From Cannabis sativa (lineage: Eukaryota > Streptophyta > Magnoliopsida > Rosales > Cannabaceae), in NCBI RefSeq assembly GCF_029168945.1, contig NC_083604.1:36265686-36329685 (forward strand): a stretch of DNA of 64,000 nucleotides. Direction: 5' to 3'. Within the stretch, counting starts at the first letter, position 1; the number at the start of each line of letters is the position of its first letter. Positions 24,381 through 36,859 of the stretch are shown here, piece by piece. Both the position numbers and the translations under genes were made by a program. The notes under the pieces were generated by a model, which ran no database searches, was not told the DNA's origin, and saw only the letters and a list, made by a program, of their open reading frames with translations.

Positions 24381-25680
24381 GCGAGTTGTTAACGGAAAGG
24401 CCCGACTGTGACTGCGATGGGGTGGCATCTGCATCGGCTGCGTGATAGCGAACACCACAGGAGTGGGTAGATGCATTGGAGCTCTCGGTGCCTGCGAGTC
24501 GGAGCGGGACATTCCCTCTTGAAGTGTCCGGGCATGCCACAATGAAAGCATCACGACCTTTGCATTCGCCCGATGGTGCCTGCGCGGCTAGGGCACTCGG
24601 GATAGGAGAATCGGGTCTCATTACCACCGGGACGACTCCTGCGATTGGGGTTTCCCCGGGAACCTCTTGTTCGACCCGAGCCACTTCGGAAGCCGGTGGG
24701 TGCCCTCTTCCTCGATCAATGGCCGAACCACTACTCCCCCTGCTATGGCTTTGATGCGGGAGGGGTAGGAGCTCCGCCACTAACCGGAGTCTTGGGCGGT
24801 CGACATGCACCCCCTTTGCGCCCTCGGCTCGCGGTGCCTTCTCCACCATCCCCGAGCATAGGTGGTCTTGTCGTCGGTGGTGATCATCGGGTCATGCACG
24901 ATCTTGGGATTCAACCGTCCGGGTATTTCTCCTTCTTGCTGAAGTCGGTCGGCACAATTCCCGAGGCTAACCTCGCCAACCGATCAAACTGCGTAGTATA
25001 CTCAGTGACGCTCATGTTCTCCCGCTGGGTCAGGTGAACGAACTCTTTCCTCTTGGCGCTTCTGACCGCCTCATTGTAATACTTTGCGTTGAAGAGTTCT
25101 TGGAACCTTTCCCAGGTCATGGTGGTGACGTCATGGATCCGAGACACCATGTCCCACCATACCGGGCGTCCTCCTGGGCCCGAAACGTGGCGCACACCAC
25201 TGCGTCGTTACGGGTGACACCCATGAAATTCGGTATCTTGGTGATCACCGTCGGCCTTTGCTCGGCTTTCATTACATACGGACCTCCCGGGAATACGGAG
25301 GTGCACATGCAGGCTTAGCTCATATAAAGGTTCCAATCTATGGGCCGCCACCACTATCTCGGCACAGGCAGCGGGGGCGGGTGCCCGGAACTATAGGCAC
25401 GAGGCTGCGGGAGCACCTCGCTGTCTCGGCCTACGAATCTCGAGGTCTTGTTCTTCGATCCGGGCTTGCATCTCATGGCAAACCGTAACTCCCGATTCGG
25501 GGCTCCACGATCGAGTGGGGAGCACAGGCGGCTGTGGCGGGTTCTCATCACCCGGCCACGAGCCACCGCCTCGGGGACCTCCGCCTCGGCCCCTGGCGAG
25601 GTGGGGGGCGGGCTCCACGGCCTTGATTCGACCCTACGGGGTTGCCGACTCTGGTAGTCCGCCTGGCGGCCATCTAGTTA
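24381..25680 (-). pseudogene. Gypsy-B left unit: gag, heavily frameshifted
   Basis: Collinear with the gag of the right unit but broken into short frames. Recognisable pieces are MTWERFQELFNAKYYNEAVRS and LTQRENMSVTEYTTQFDRLARL (24911-25195) and a disrupted zinc-knuckle segment near 24520-24560. Many differences from the right unit sit at CTG/CAG positions or are one-base losses in GC-rich runs, so part of the damage may be an artefact. Confidence 0.82.
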
Positions 25681-25939
25681 GAACCGCCTGCGAAACCAAG
25701 AGTTGGCATATCAGGTTGTATTCAAGGAGAGCTTACTAATGCCGCTTAATTTGGAAATTAAAAACGAAACATGCGCCTATTCTACTATCAGGCTACTAAC
25801 ATGCTTCCTAACGTGCTTTTCTTTTTCATAGCGAATAAAATAAACTACTAAAGCAATAAAGGCTTGCGAGCCGAGTGAACCGAGCTAGCTGCGATGATGA
25901 TTGTACATGTCGTGACGATCTTCGGAAGACAACACAGCG

Positions 25940-25951
25940 GCTTTGATACCA
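25940..25951 (-). other. Gypsy-B primer binding site, left unit
   Basis: Element strand TGGTATCAAAGC, one base different from the common initiator-Met PBS, three bases inside LTR 2. Confidence 0.88.
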
Positions 25952-25954
25952 AAT

Positions 25955-28192
25955 TTTAACACCCTAACTACCTTAGGCGTATTACGTGATTTTTAAACGT
26001 ACTGTGCAGCTCGTTGCTAATCAACGAGGTTTATGGAAAAACGTGATTAATTAAAATTTTGCTTTTTAATTAAAATTATAAACCATATTACAAAAGACTC
26101 GGGATCCCGATTTATAAAATCATTTACAAAAGTTTTAGCTGTTTAACTATTACATAAAATTAAAAGTCGTCTAACGACCAGTTACAAAAATTCAGCCTTG
26201 TTGTCCCGAGGATCGTACGCTCCAGGCCTAACTGCCCCGACATGTACAATCTCATAAGCTCGCTCACGGTCCATCGGCTATAGCCTTGCCTTTACCTACA
26301 CATGAACATAAGCGTGAGTCGACGGACTCGGTAAGAAAAGCAAATTAATATCATACATAATTCTAGCTGCCGTGTCCAACACGATGCGAGTCCCGCTCTT
26401 GCCATGTCCAACATGGTGCGAGCTACTCTTGCCATGTCCAACATGGTGCGGGTTTTGAACGTTCATAGGGACGGTATTATTGACAAGTATCCTCTGATCG
26501 GTCGAGCCGGTCATACTCCGGCTATTTGGTCATACTCCGGCTGTCTGCAGACGGGATAGGTCAATAGCCTTTGAACTACCAACCAAATGTCGGCTGATCG
26601 GTCGAGCCGGTCATACTCATTTCTTGGTCATACTCCGGCACTGTAGACGTGACGGGGTTGGATGGTTCGAAGCCTATATACATAACTAATGTAATCTAGC
26701 GGGCTTCCTACATGCACGCTAAACATGTAATCTACATATGCATCTTTGTTATACTAATCTTACACGGATTCGATTTCGGGTGTGCGGTCAACTTTGTTGG
26801 AAGCGAAGGCCGGGCGGCGGATTACTGGCTCCTAAACCATAAAAATCACAACGCTATAAGTGACACGCTAAATCACTTCCCGGGGACTTAAACTAGGAAC
26901 TAAAAGTTTCCCTATCGATAAAAAGCATGGCAATACCCCTAAAAACATAAAAACGAGGAAAACTAGGGTTTCTGAAAATTCCCCAATAGGTAGGCCAGGT
27001 TGCCCAACGGAATTCCGGTTCGGGAATTACTCGACACCCATCCGGAATTCGGTTACTGGCAGAATTTCGGTTCCTCGCGAGAATTTTTCAAAAATTCCTA
27101 ACTTGATCAATTCTAACCCAAATCAATCCAAACCTTCCGGACACATTTCTATATGCCCCAAATAACCATTTGAAGGCAACAAATTCACCCAGAACTCACA
27201 GAGACAAAATTCACCATTAAAGACCAAGCTTTGAGTTCCAAAACTCAAACTTGGTTAAATCCACTAACATGCATTCAAACCTAGTTAATTCTACTCAAAT
27301 AAGCTTGGAATAGCTTCTGAAATCAAACAAAAACCTCAACAATAACCCAGCAACAGATTCAATCAATACTCTTTGAAAATCATACTTTGCATAAAACTTA
27401 AAGCTTGCACAACCTATCTAACATGCTTTCAAAATCACTTAATTAACTTCAATTAGACATGCTTTACACTTCAGAAATCAACAACAAAACATAGTAATAA
27501 CCACAGCCACAAGAAGCATGCATATACTCAAAATTTCACCATTTTTCATAATTTCAAAGAGGAAAATTAAGAGAAGCTAACCTAGCTTGAAGAATGCTTA
27601 GAAAGGATGAGAGTTTGCTTGGAAATCAAAGAGAAAAATCAGCTTCATGCACCCTATTGCCTAAGCCGAAATAGAGAGAAGGCTTGAGAGAATTTTCTTT
27701 TCAAAGTTTTTTTCTTAATTTTTGCTAAGTGTAGAAAATGAGAAAAGTAAATGAATAATGCCACTTAAACCACTTATTTCAGCCACTAATTAAAATAAAA
27801 TAACCATTTAAATTCATTTAATAAACTCACATAAGACAAAACACTAATGGGGCAAAAAGACCATTTTGCCCCTCCACCATAAAATCATGAAAATCATACT
27901 AAAGGGGTATTTTTGGGAAATTCTAAATTCCCGGCCATTCCCGACATTCCCAATGTCTAAAACCCGTCCCCAAATTACTAACATACTAAGTTGTGATTTC
28001 TACTGAGCCAAACGCCGAGTTCCAAAATACCGGACACCGGAAATGCAAAATATAAAAAAAACTACTGATGACATAATCATGCATTTCTCAATTCCATAAA
28101 TAACAGTAATAAATTATTTAAATAGCTATAAATAATTTCATAATTAAACATAAACAACTGCTAATTTCCAAATTAACTAAGCGGGCTTTACA
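25955..28192 (-). repeat. Gypsy-B LTR 2 (shared middle LTR)
   Basis: 2,238 bp. It starts TTTAACACCC where the others start TGTAACACCC, so its terminal TG is mutated. It is flanked by a PBS on its left and a PPT on its right, so it serves as 5' LTR of the left unit and 3' LTR of the right unit. It has no target duplication of its own. Confidence 0.94.
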
Positions 28193-28206
28193 ACTATCCC
28201 CCCCTT
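28193..28206 (-). other. Gypsy-B polypurine tract, right unit
   Basis: Same AAGGGGGGGATAGT sequence on the element strand as in the left unit, adjoining the middle LTR. Confidence 0.85.
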
Positions 28207-28712
28207 AAAAGGATTTCGTCCTAGAAATCTAACACGAATAACTTCTGGATAATGAGCTCTCATATACGCCTCTAGCTCCCGGTGGCTTCCTCCACCTTCT
28301 TGTTTCTCAGAGAACCTTGACCAAGGCTATAGTCTTATTCGAAGGACTTTATCCTTTCTATCCGGGATGCACTTGCGTTTGTTCCTCATATGACATGTAC
28401 GTTTGAAGTGAAGACTCTCATAAGCGAGTATATGAGAGGGGTACGAAACGTATTTTCTCAACATTGAGACATGGAATACGTTGTGCCAGCTGTGATAAAG
28501 TTTGGAGGCAATGCTAACCGATATGCCACTTGACCTATCTTCTCGAGAATCTCGAAAGGTCCTGTAAATCTAGGGCATAACTTGCCTCTTTTCCCGAAAC
28601 GTTTAATCCCCTTCATCGGAGATACTCGTAAAAACACATGTTCCCCTACTTGGAACTCAACATCTCTGCGTTTCGGATCTGCGTAACTCTTACATGCCTT
28701 TCTGTGAGGCAA
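28207..28712 (-). pseudogene. Gypsy-B right unit: integrase C-terminus and chromodomain
   Basis: 28458-28712 reads KSYADPKRRDVEFQVGEHVF, FLRVSPMKGIKRFG and GPFEILEKIGQVAYRL, then shifts frame. The chromodomain-like tail corresponding to the left unit lies at about 28230-28330 but is frame-broken, with a CTG-to-ACG type change near 28267. Confidence 0.8.
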
Positions 28713-29749
28713 GCATTCTAGCTTTTATCTTTTCTATTGCCTCATTGGTCCGTGAAGCCGACTCTGGACCTAGGTATTTCCTCTCCCCTGTCTCATCCCG
28801 AGTGGATAGGGGATGCATTTCCTACCGTACAACGGTTCATAGGGAGCCATCCCTATCGTACTCGATATTGTTGTTGTACGAGAATTCTATCAATGGTAGA
28901 TACTTACTCCATGAGCCTTCAAAGTCCATAACACGGGCTCTCAACATATCCTCCAATATACGAATTGTCCTTTCGAATCGACCATCCGTCCGAGGATGGA
29001 ATCTGTATCTTGAATTTTAGCTTCGTACCCATTGCCCGTTGCAAACTTTGCCGGAATTTGGAGGTGAATTTCGGATCACGTCCGAAACTATAGACTTCGG
29101 TACCCGTGAAGTCTCACTATCTCTACGACGTACGGTTACGCCAGGCGATCCACTGAAAACGTTGTTCTAACCGGCAGAAAATGAGCAGATTTCGTAAATC
29201 GATCCACCACTACCCAGATGGAATCAAATAAACCCGTGGTCCTAGGTAACCCGACCACAAAATCCATCGTAATATCTTCCCATTTCCATTCTGGTAGGGT
29301 TAGAGGCTGCAACAACCTGGCGGTCTGCGGTGTTCAGCCTTAATCTGCTGACAAGTGAGGCATCTTGATACGAATTCTACCAAATTCTTCTTCATACCGC
29401 TCCACCAAAAGTACGGTTTCAAATCTTGGTACATCTTGGTGGTGCCGGGATGCAGAGAATACGGGGTAGAATGAGCCTCCTCAAAGATCTCATTTCTAAG
29501 TTTCGCACTGCTCGGAACACAAACCCTGGCTTTATACAAAAGCATCCCACTATCTAACACTGAAAAGTCCTTGGCTTGACCAGCCAACACCTCATCTCGG
29601 ATTTTCACTAACTCCGGATCTGTCATCTGAGCGACCTTTATTCTTTCCAACAGATCAGATTGCAGCGTCAAGTTGTGAAGCTGACCTATCACAAACTCAA
29701 TGCTGGATCTAACCATATCCTCTGCTAGCTGAGGTGAGATACGAACCAT
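28713..29749 (-). pseudogene. Gypsy-B right unit: integrase
   Basis: 29300-29749 encodes the linker and HHCC zinc domain (HPGTTKMYQDLK, CLTCQQIKAEH). The catalytic core continues to about 28720 at the DNA level, collinear with the intact core of the left unit, but several one-base changes in 28950-29150 and near 29320 break the frame. Most of these sites read CTG or CAG in the left unit. Confidence 0.85.
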
Positions 29750-29754
29750 GCTAG

Positions 29755-30489
29755 CTACTTGCCGGGACCCTTTCTGCTCAGGGCATCAGCCACTACATTG
29801 GCTTTTCCGGGATGATAGAGGATCTCACAATCATAATCCTTCACTAATTCCAACCAACGCCTTTGTCTCATGTTCAAATCTTTCTGAGTAAAGAAATACT
29901 TGAGACTTTTATGGTCGGTATAGATCTCACACTTCTCCCCATAAAGGTAATGCCGCCAAATCTTCAGTGCAAAAACCACTGCGGCCAATTCTAGATCATG
30001 AGTCGGGTATCGCTGTTCATAATCCTTTAACTGACGAGAGGCATAAGCGATAACCCGGTCGGCTTGCATCAACACACACCCTAAACCCTGTTTGGATGCG
30101 TCACAGTAGACTACGAACTTCTCCTTGTCCGAAGGCAAAGCTAGTACCGGAGCAGTAATCAATCTCTGTTTCAGCTCCTGAAAGCTAGCTTCACATTTAT
30201 CTAACCAAATAAACCGCTGATTCTTCTTTGTAAGCTCGGTTAGGGGCATTGAAATTTCGGAGAACCCCTCCACGAACCTACGGTAGTACCCAGCTAATCC
30301 CAAGAAGCTTCTAATCTCTGTCACTGTCTTCGGTCTCGACCAATCCCTGACGGATTCAATCTTCCCGGGATCCACCTTGATCCCATCTTTACTCAAAATG
30401 TGCCCTAGGAAGGACACCTGAGACAACCAGAACTCACATTTCTTGAACTTGGCATAAAGTCTATGTTCTCGAAGCCGTTGCAGTACCAT
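29755..30489 (-). CDS. Gypsy-B right unit: RT thumb/connection and RNase H
   Basis: 244-codon frame continuing RT after a TAG (30490-30492). It has [33 protein letters not shown], then complete RNase H with the acidic residues in [27 protein letters not shown] and [10 protein letters not shown], ending at VVADALSRK. RNase H degrades the RNA strand of the RNA-DNA hybrid. The stop before it is CAG in the left unit, i.e. a C-to-T change. Confidence 0.93.
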   Translation of the reverse strand: MVLQRLREHRLYAKFKKCEFWLSQVSFLGHILSKDGIKVDPGKIESVRDWSRPKTVTEIRSFLGLAGYYRRFVEGFSEISMPLTELTKKNQRFIWLDKCEASFQELKQRLITAPVLALPSDKEKFVVYCDASKQGLGCVLMQADRVIAYASRQLKDYEQRYPTHDLELAAVVFALKIWRHYLYGEKCEIYTDHKSLKYFFTQKDLNMRQRRWLELVKDYDCEILYHPGKANVVADALSRKGPGK

Positions 30490-31369
30490 CTAAAGATGTA
30501 ACTCATGCTCCTCTTCTGATTGAGAGTACACGAGGATGTCATCGATAAACACAATCACACAGATATCGAGGAAATCCTTGAATACCCTATTCATCAGGTC
30601 CATGAATGCTGCAGGAGCATTGGTTAGTCCGAATGACATAACCAGAAACTCGTAATGTCCATACTTAGTGCGGAAAGCCGTCTTTGGAATGTCCTCCTCT
30701 CGGATTCTCAACTGATGATAACCCGAACGGAGATCAATCTTAGAAAAGACTGTCTTCCCCTGAAGCTGATCGAACAAGTCATCGATCCTAGGTAATGGAT
30801 ATTTATTCTTCACCGTCAGCTTGTTCAACTCCCTGTAGTCGATGCACATCCTCATAGATCCATCCTTCTTCTTGACGAACAAAACCGGGGCTCCCTGTGG
30901 TGACACCTTTGGGCCGAATGAACCCTATGTCAAGCAACCCTTGGAGCTGAATCTTTAATTCCTTAAGTTCAGCTGGAGCCATCCTATACGGGGCTTTGGA
31001 AACCGGATCCACCCCTGGTGCCAAGTCAATCACGAAATCAATCTCCCGCAGAGGTGGTACCCCTGGAAGTTCTTCGGGAAAAACGTCCAGAAATTCCCGA
31101 ACCACTCTGATGTCCTCTGGCCGAATGGTGTCTGGCCGAGTGGTGTCCACCACCACGGCCAGAAACCCTAAGCACCCGCCGTGCAACAATTCTCTCGCTG
31201 ACATAGCCGAGATCATCGGGATCCGAGATCCCTGAACCGAACCAACAAATACAAATGGTTCTTCACTTTCCGGTTGGAAGACCACCATCTTCCTCTTACA
31301 GTCAATGCTCGCCGAATATTTAGATAGGAAATCCATTCCTAAAATAATATCAAATTCGACTAAGCTCAT
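30490..31369 (-). pseudogene. Gypsy-B right unit: protease end and reverse transcriptase
   Basis: 30803-31369 covers the protease end (LGMDFLSKYSAS), the spacer and the RT start ([23 protein letters not shown]). The frame shifts at about 30900 (KGVTTG against the expected SVSPWG). RT resumes at 30490-30906 with [30 protein letters not shown] and intact FIDDILVYS, to a TAG at 30490-30492. Confidence 0.9.
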
Positions 31370-31539
31370 CTCATCGGATCGGCGCTTAACTCTCTACCAT
31401 CTATCCCGATCGGCATAGACCTAATCCACCTATTGGAGATAACCAATTCTCCGCTGTGTAACGGGGTTCCAAACCCCGATTCATATCTATCAAAGGGTCT
31501 ACCCAACTTACTAAAGACTCCGGCCGCTACATAAGAATG

Positions 31540-32880
31540 TGTAGCCCCGAATCAAACAAAGACCGAATATAGCGAGTTGTTAACGGAAAGCCGACCCGTG
31601 ACTACCGATGGGCCGGCATGCATCGGCTGCGTGATAGCGAACACCCTGGCTGGAGTGGGTACCGCTGGAGCTCTCGGTGCCTCTGGTCGGAGCTGGGGAC
31701 ATTCCCTCTTGAAGTGTCCGGGCATGCCACAATGAAAGCATCCCTGACCTTTGCATTCGCCCCGATGGTGCCTCTTGCAGCTAGGGCACTCGGGATAGGA
31801 GAATCGGGTCTCATTACCACCAGGACGACTCCCTCTGTTCTGGTTCCCCCGGAACCTCTTGTTCTGACCCGAGCCACCGGAAGCAGTGGGTGCCCTCTTC
31901 CTCTGATCAATGGCCGAACCACTACTCCCCCTGCTATAGGCTTTGATGCGGGGAGGGGCAGGAGCTCCGCCACTAGCCGAGATCTTCGGGCCGATTCGAC
32001 ATGCACCCCACCGCGCCTCGCCTCGCGGTGCCTTCTCCACCATCCGAGCATAGGTGGTGCTGTCGTCGGTGGTGATCATCAGGTCATGCCTGATCTTGGG
32101 ATTCAACCCGTCCAGGTATTTCTCCTTCTTGCTGAAGTCGGTCGGCACAATTCCCGAGGCTAACCTCGCCAACCGATCAAACTGCGTAGTATACTCAGTG
32201 ACGCTCATGTTCTCCCGCTGGGTCAGGTGAACGAACTCTTTCCTCTTGGCGCTTCTGACCGCCTCATTGTAATACTTTGCGTTGAAGAGTTCTTGGAACC
32301 TTTCCCAGGTCATGGTGGTGACGTCATGGATCTGAGACACCATGTCCCACCATACCAGGGCGTCCTCCTGGAACTGAAACGTGGCGCACACTACTCTGTC
32401 GTTACCGGTGACACCCATGAAATTCAGTATCTTGGTGATCACCGTCAGCCACTGCTCGGCTTTCATTACATCCGGACCTCCCAGGGAATGCGGAGGTGCA
32501 CCCTTCCGGAACCGCTCATATAAAGGTTCCAATCTATGGGCCGCCACCACTATCTCGGCACAGGCGGCGGGGGCGGTGTGCCACCGGAACTATAGGCACG
32601 AGGCTGCGCAGGAGCACCCCGCCGTCTCAACCTCTCGAATCTCGAGGTCTTATTCTTCGATCCGGGCTTGCATCTCCGCAAACCGTAACTCCCGATTCGG
32701 GGCTCCCCGATCGGCCGGGGGAGCTCGGGCAGCCCGTGGCGGGTTCTCATCACCCGGCCACGAGCCCCCGCCTCGGGGACCTCTGCCTCGGCCCCTAGCA
32801 GGTGGGGGAAACTGAGCTCCCTGGCCTTGATTCGACCCTACGGAGTTGCCCTGACTCCTGGTAGTCCGCCTGGCGTCCAT
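31540..32880 (-). pseudogene. Gypsy-B right unit: gag
   Basis: Starts at MDARRTTRSQGN (32880). An Arg/Gly/Pro-rich N-terminus is interrupted by a TAA near 32650 (CAA in the left unit) and small indels to 32560. A 332-codon frame (31552-32550) then carries the gag core (MKAEQWLTVITKILNF, WERFQELFNAKYY, LTQRENMSVTEYT). A basic region and a CCHC zinc knuckle C-FH-C-GMPG-H-FKRE-C follow at about 31717-31758. It ends just before the protease DSG because of a one-base loss near 31547. This is the best preserved gag in the window. Confidence 0.92.
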
Positions 32881-33147
32881 CTAGTTAGAACCGCCTGCGA
32901 AACCAAGAGTTGGCATATCAGGTCGTATTCAAGGAGAGCTTACTAATGCCGCTTAATTTGGAAATTAAAAACGAAACATGTGCCTATTCTACTATCAGGC
33001 TACTAACATGCTTCCTAACAGGCTTTTCTTTTTCATAACTGAATAAAATAAACTACTAAAGCAATAAAGGCTTACTGAACCGTGAACCGAGCTAACTGCT
33101 GATGATGATTGTACATGTCGTGACGATCTTCGGAAGACAACACAGCG

Positions 33148-33159
33148 GCTTTGATACCA
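33148..33159 (-). other. Gypsy-B primer binding site, right unit
   Basis: TGGTATCAAAGC on the element strand, three bases inside LTR 3, identical to the left unit. Confidence 0.88.
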
Positions 33160-33162
33160 AAT

Positions 33163-35406
33163 TGTAACACCCTAACTACCTTAGGCGTATTACGTGATTT
33201 TTAAACGTACTGTGCAGCTCGTTGCTAATCAACGAGGTTTATGGAAAAACGTGATTAATTAAAATTTTGCTTTTTAATTAAACTTATAAACCATATTACA
33301 AAAGACTCGGGATCCCGATTTATAAAATCATTTACAAAAGTTTTAGCTGTTTAACTATTACATAAAATTAAAAGTCATCTAACGACCAGTTACAAAAATT
33401 CAGCCTTGCTGTCCCGAGGATCGTACGCTCCAGGCCTAACCGCCCCGACATGTACAATCTCATAAGCTCGCTCACGGTCCATCAGCTATAGCCTTGCCTT
33501 TACCTACACATGAACATAAACTGTGAGTCGACAGACTCAGTAAGAAAAGCAAATTAATATCATACATAATTCTAACTGCCGTGTCCAACACGATACTGAG
33601 TCCCGCTACTGCCATGTCCAACATGGTACTGAGCTACTACTGCCATGTCCAACATGGTACTGAGTTTTGAACGTTCATAGGGACGGTACTATTGACAAGT
33701 ATCCTCCTGATCGGTCGAACCGGTCATACTCCGGCTGCTGGTCATACTCCGGCTGTCATGCAGACGGGATAGGTCAATAGCACTGAACTACAAACCAATT
33801 GTCAGCCTGATCGGTCGAACCTGTCATACTCCGGCTGCTGGTCTTACTACAGCCTGTACCGACGTGACAGGGTTGGATGGTTCGAAGCCTATATACATAA
33901 CTAATGTAATCTAGCGGGGCTTCCTACATGCACGCTAAACATGTAATCTACATATGCATACCGTTATACTAATCTTACGGATTAGATTTGTGTGTGCGGT
34001 CAACCCGATTTGGAACTGAAGCTGGGCGGCGGATTACTGGCTCCTAAACCATAAAAATCACAACGCTATAAGTGACACGCTAAATCACTTCCCGGGGACT
34101 TAAACTAGGAACTAAAAGTTTCCCTATCGATAAAAAGCATGGCAATACCCCTAAAAACATAAAAACGAGGAAAACTAGGGTTTCTGAAAATTCCCCAACC
34201 GGTAGGCCAGGTTGCCCAACCGGAATTCGGTTCCGGGAATTCTTGGACACCCATCCGGAATTCCGGTTGCACAACCGGAATTCCGGTTCCTCGCAGGAAT
34301 TTTTCAAAAATTCCTAACTTGATCAATTCTAACCCAAATCAATCCAAACCTTCCAGACCTGTTCTATATGCCCCAAATAACCATTTAAAGGCAACAAATT
34401 CACCCAGAACTCACAGAGACAAAATTCACCATTAAAGACCAAGCTTTGAGTTCCAAAACTCAAACTTGGTTAAATCCACTAACATGCATTCAAACCTAGT
34501 TAATTCTACTCAAATAAGCTTGGAATAGCTTCTGAAATCAAACAAAAACCTCAACAATAACCCAGCAACAGATTCAATCAATACTCTTTGAAAATCATAC
34601 TTTGCATAAAAACTTAAAGCTTGCACAACCTATCTAACATGCTTTCAAAATCACTTAATTAACTTCAATTAGACATGCTTTACACTTCAGAAATCAACAA
34701 CAAAACACAGTAATAACCACAACCACAAGAAGCATGCATATACTCAAAATTTCACCATTTTTCATAATTTCAAAGAAGAAAATTAAGAGAAGCTAACCTA
34801 GCTTGAAGAATGCTTAGAAAAGATGAGAGTTTGCTTGGAAATCAAAGAGAAAAATCAGCTTCATGCACCCTATTGCCTCAGCCGAAATAGAGAGAAGGCT
34901 TGAGAGAATTTTCTTTTCAAAGTTTTTTTCTTAATTTTTGCTAAGTGTAGAAAATGAGAAAAGTATGAATAATGCCACTTAAACCACTTATTTCAGCCAC
35001 TAATTAAAATAAAATAACCATTTAAATTCATTTAATAAACTCACATAAGACAAAACACTAATGGAGCAAAAAGACCATTTTGCCCCTCCACCATAAAATC
35101 ATGAAAATCATACTAAAGGGGTATTTTTGGGAAATTCTAAATTCCCGGCCATTCCCGACATTCCCAATGTCTAAAACCCGTCCCTAAATTACTAACATAC
35201 TAAGTTGTGATTTCTACTTAGCCAAACGCCGAGTTCCAAAATACCGGACACCGGAAATGCAAAATATAAAAAAAACTACTGATGACATAATCATGCATTT
35301 CTGAATTTCATAAATAACAGTAATAAATTATTTAAATAGCTATAAATAATTTCATAATTAAACATAAACAACTGCTAATTTCCAAATTAACTAAGCGGGC
35401 TTTACA
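33163..35406 (-). repeat. Gypsy-B LTR 3 (5'-most)
   Basis: 2,244 bp, TGTAACACCC...GGCTTTACA, followed by the ATCAT target duplication. It has the three palindromic repeats at 33576-33665 and the same body as LTR 1 and LTR 2. In the first kilobase it is closer to LTR 1 than to LTR 2. Confidence 0.95.
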
Positions 35407-35414
35407 ATCATGTT

Positions 35415-35424
35415 CCTTTTATAG
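35415..35424 (-). promoter_or_regulatory. TATA box of the Copia-1 LTR
   Basis: Minus strand CTATAAAAGG, at the place where other copia LTRs have CTATAAATAG. Gypsy-B inserted four bases downstream of it. Confidence 0.65.
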
Positions 35425-36859
35425 TGTTTCAATAGGGCTTAGGGCTAAATTATATGAATTAAAAAAGAATAAAATATTGGGAAAAATCAACACTAGGAAG
35501 TTCATGTAATGGACCAATCTCTAGTTACAATTTTGCCACTTTATTTCAACCACTTATTCTTCTTTCAATAATACCATATTTTCCAATTCAATCATATAAA
35601 TGCCAAAACTAATTATTTAATAATTATAATTAATTATCAAATAAAATTGTCATTTATATTATTTATTAATTGGACCATACAAAGTCTCTTATTTAATAAA
35701 TTTACCCAAAACCTGTTTTCTTCACAACTAAGCCCTTGCTTAGTGAAAATTACTAAATAAGACATAGTCTAATTTTAGAATCATAGTTACTTAAAATCAA
35801 TTAATGGAGTCTTGAAGCAGTATTATCTCAACTAGTGATGAGACCATGGGCCTATATAACCGAGCTTCCAATAAGTAGAACTAGAATTCACCAAGTAAAT
35901 TCTCTAACTTATTAATTTTTCCTTGCGCCACTATAGATTTGAAATTGAATAACACTCTCAATTATATAGAACGCTATACATGTACCAAGATATAGATACA
36001 TTATGATTATTCATTGTTACAATCCTAATAGTCAAAGACCCTCTATAGATGATCTACATTGAATAGGGACAAATTTACCATTCTGCCCTTCAATGTATTT
36101 TATCCTTAAAACACTTAGTTACCTATAAATGATGCTTCAGTAAACTAATATAATTACTGAAATAAGGCCTCAATCATTTATCTCTATTCAAGCAAGCTCG
36201 AAGGAAATCATCGTTTCATTTCTAAATACTTATAGAAGCTATAGATTCCATATCTATGATTAGCGCTCCCACTCAATTGAACTACCATATTCCCAAGATG
36301 TAAATATTTGCTAGAACCATTTGTTAGCTTCCACAAACAAATTGAAGAACATAAATAATACAACTAAGTTGAACCTAACCATATCAGGATTAAGATCCAT
36401 AAACCTAAGATCAACCATTGATATTGACTTAGAAAGATATAACGGTAAGTGTATGATATCTTATCCAAGATAAATATCGGTCTCTTCCAATGTATACACC
36501 ATACATCCAATACTAGTAAATATTGCCAATGCCCTAGAAAGGACATAACACTTATCCAAGGTGTAAGTATACCTTATCGGTGATTATCATGTCATTCTAA
36601 ATCCAGTGAACTGGTAAATCATGAGAATTAAACTTTTGAACATATAATCATGATTATATTTCACTATGCTGACGACACTATAATCATGAACAAATATCTA
36701 TATTTATATATATTCTAGACTTTATAGAATTTATACATTAAACATAATCATGAAATAAATCATGTGAACCATGCAACACAAAAGCGATTTCTGATCTTAT
36801 ATTAAATAGTAAATTTGATTATGTTGAAATGAATTTTATTTAGGGCACAAAACCCAACA

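Larger units (their letters stand above)
18760..35406 (-). mobile_element. Gypsy-B: tandem Tekay/Del-like chromovirus (LTR-int-LTR-int-LTR)
   Basis: 16,647 bp on the minus strand with three LTRs (33163-35406, 25955-28192, 18760-20998) and two internal regions (28193-33162 and 20999-25954), each with PBS, gag, protease, RT, RNase H, integrase, chromodomain and PPT in order. The whole array is bounded by one perfect 5-bp target duplication ATCAT (18755-18759 and 35407-35411). The shared middle LTR and single duplication show one insertion enlarged later by unequal LTR recombination, unless the assembly is at fault. Confidence 0.94.
18324..36859 (-). repeat. Copia-1 3' LTR, split by Gypsy-B
   Basis: Left part 18324-18759 begins TGTTGGGAATATTTTACC; right part 35412-36859 ends GGGCACAAAACCCAACA. 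Without the insertion it is about 1.88 kb, the size of the other copia LTRs. It is followed at 36860 by a PPT and internal copia sequence, so it is the 3' LTR of a minus-strand element, not a solo LTR. A TATA box lies on the minus strand at 35415-35424. The matching 5' LTR of this element could not be assigned. Confidence 0.88.

Noticed and set aside
19200..33000. Deamination (RIP-like or methylation decay) as the cause of the CTG/CAG differences
   Set aside because: Changes such as CTG to ACG or CCG and CAG to CGG are not C-to-T or G-to-A; an artefact fits better.
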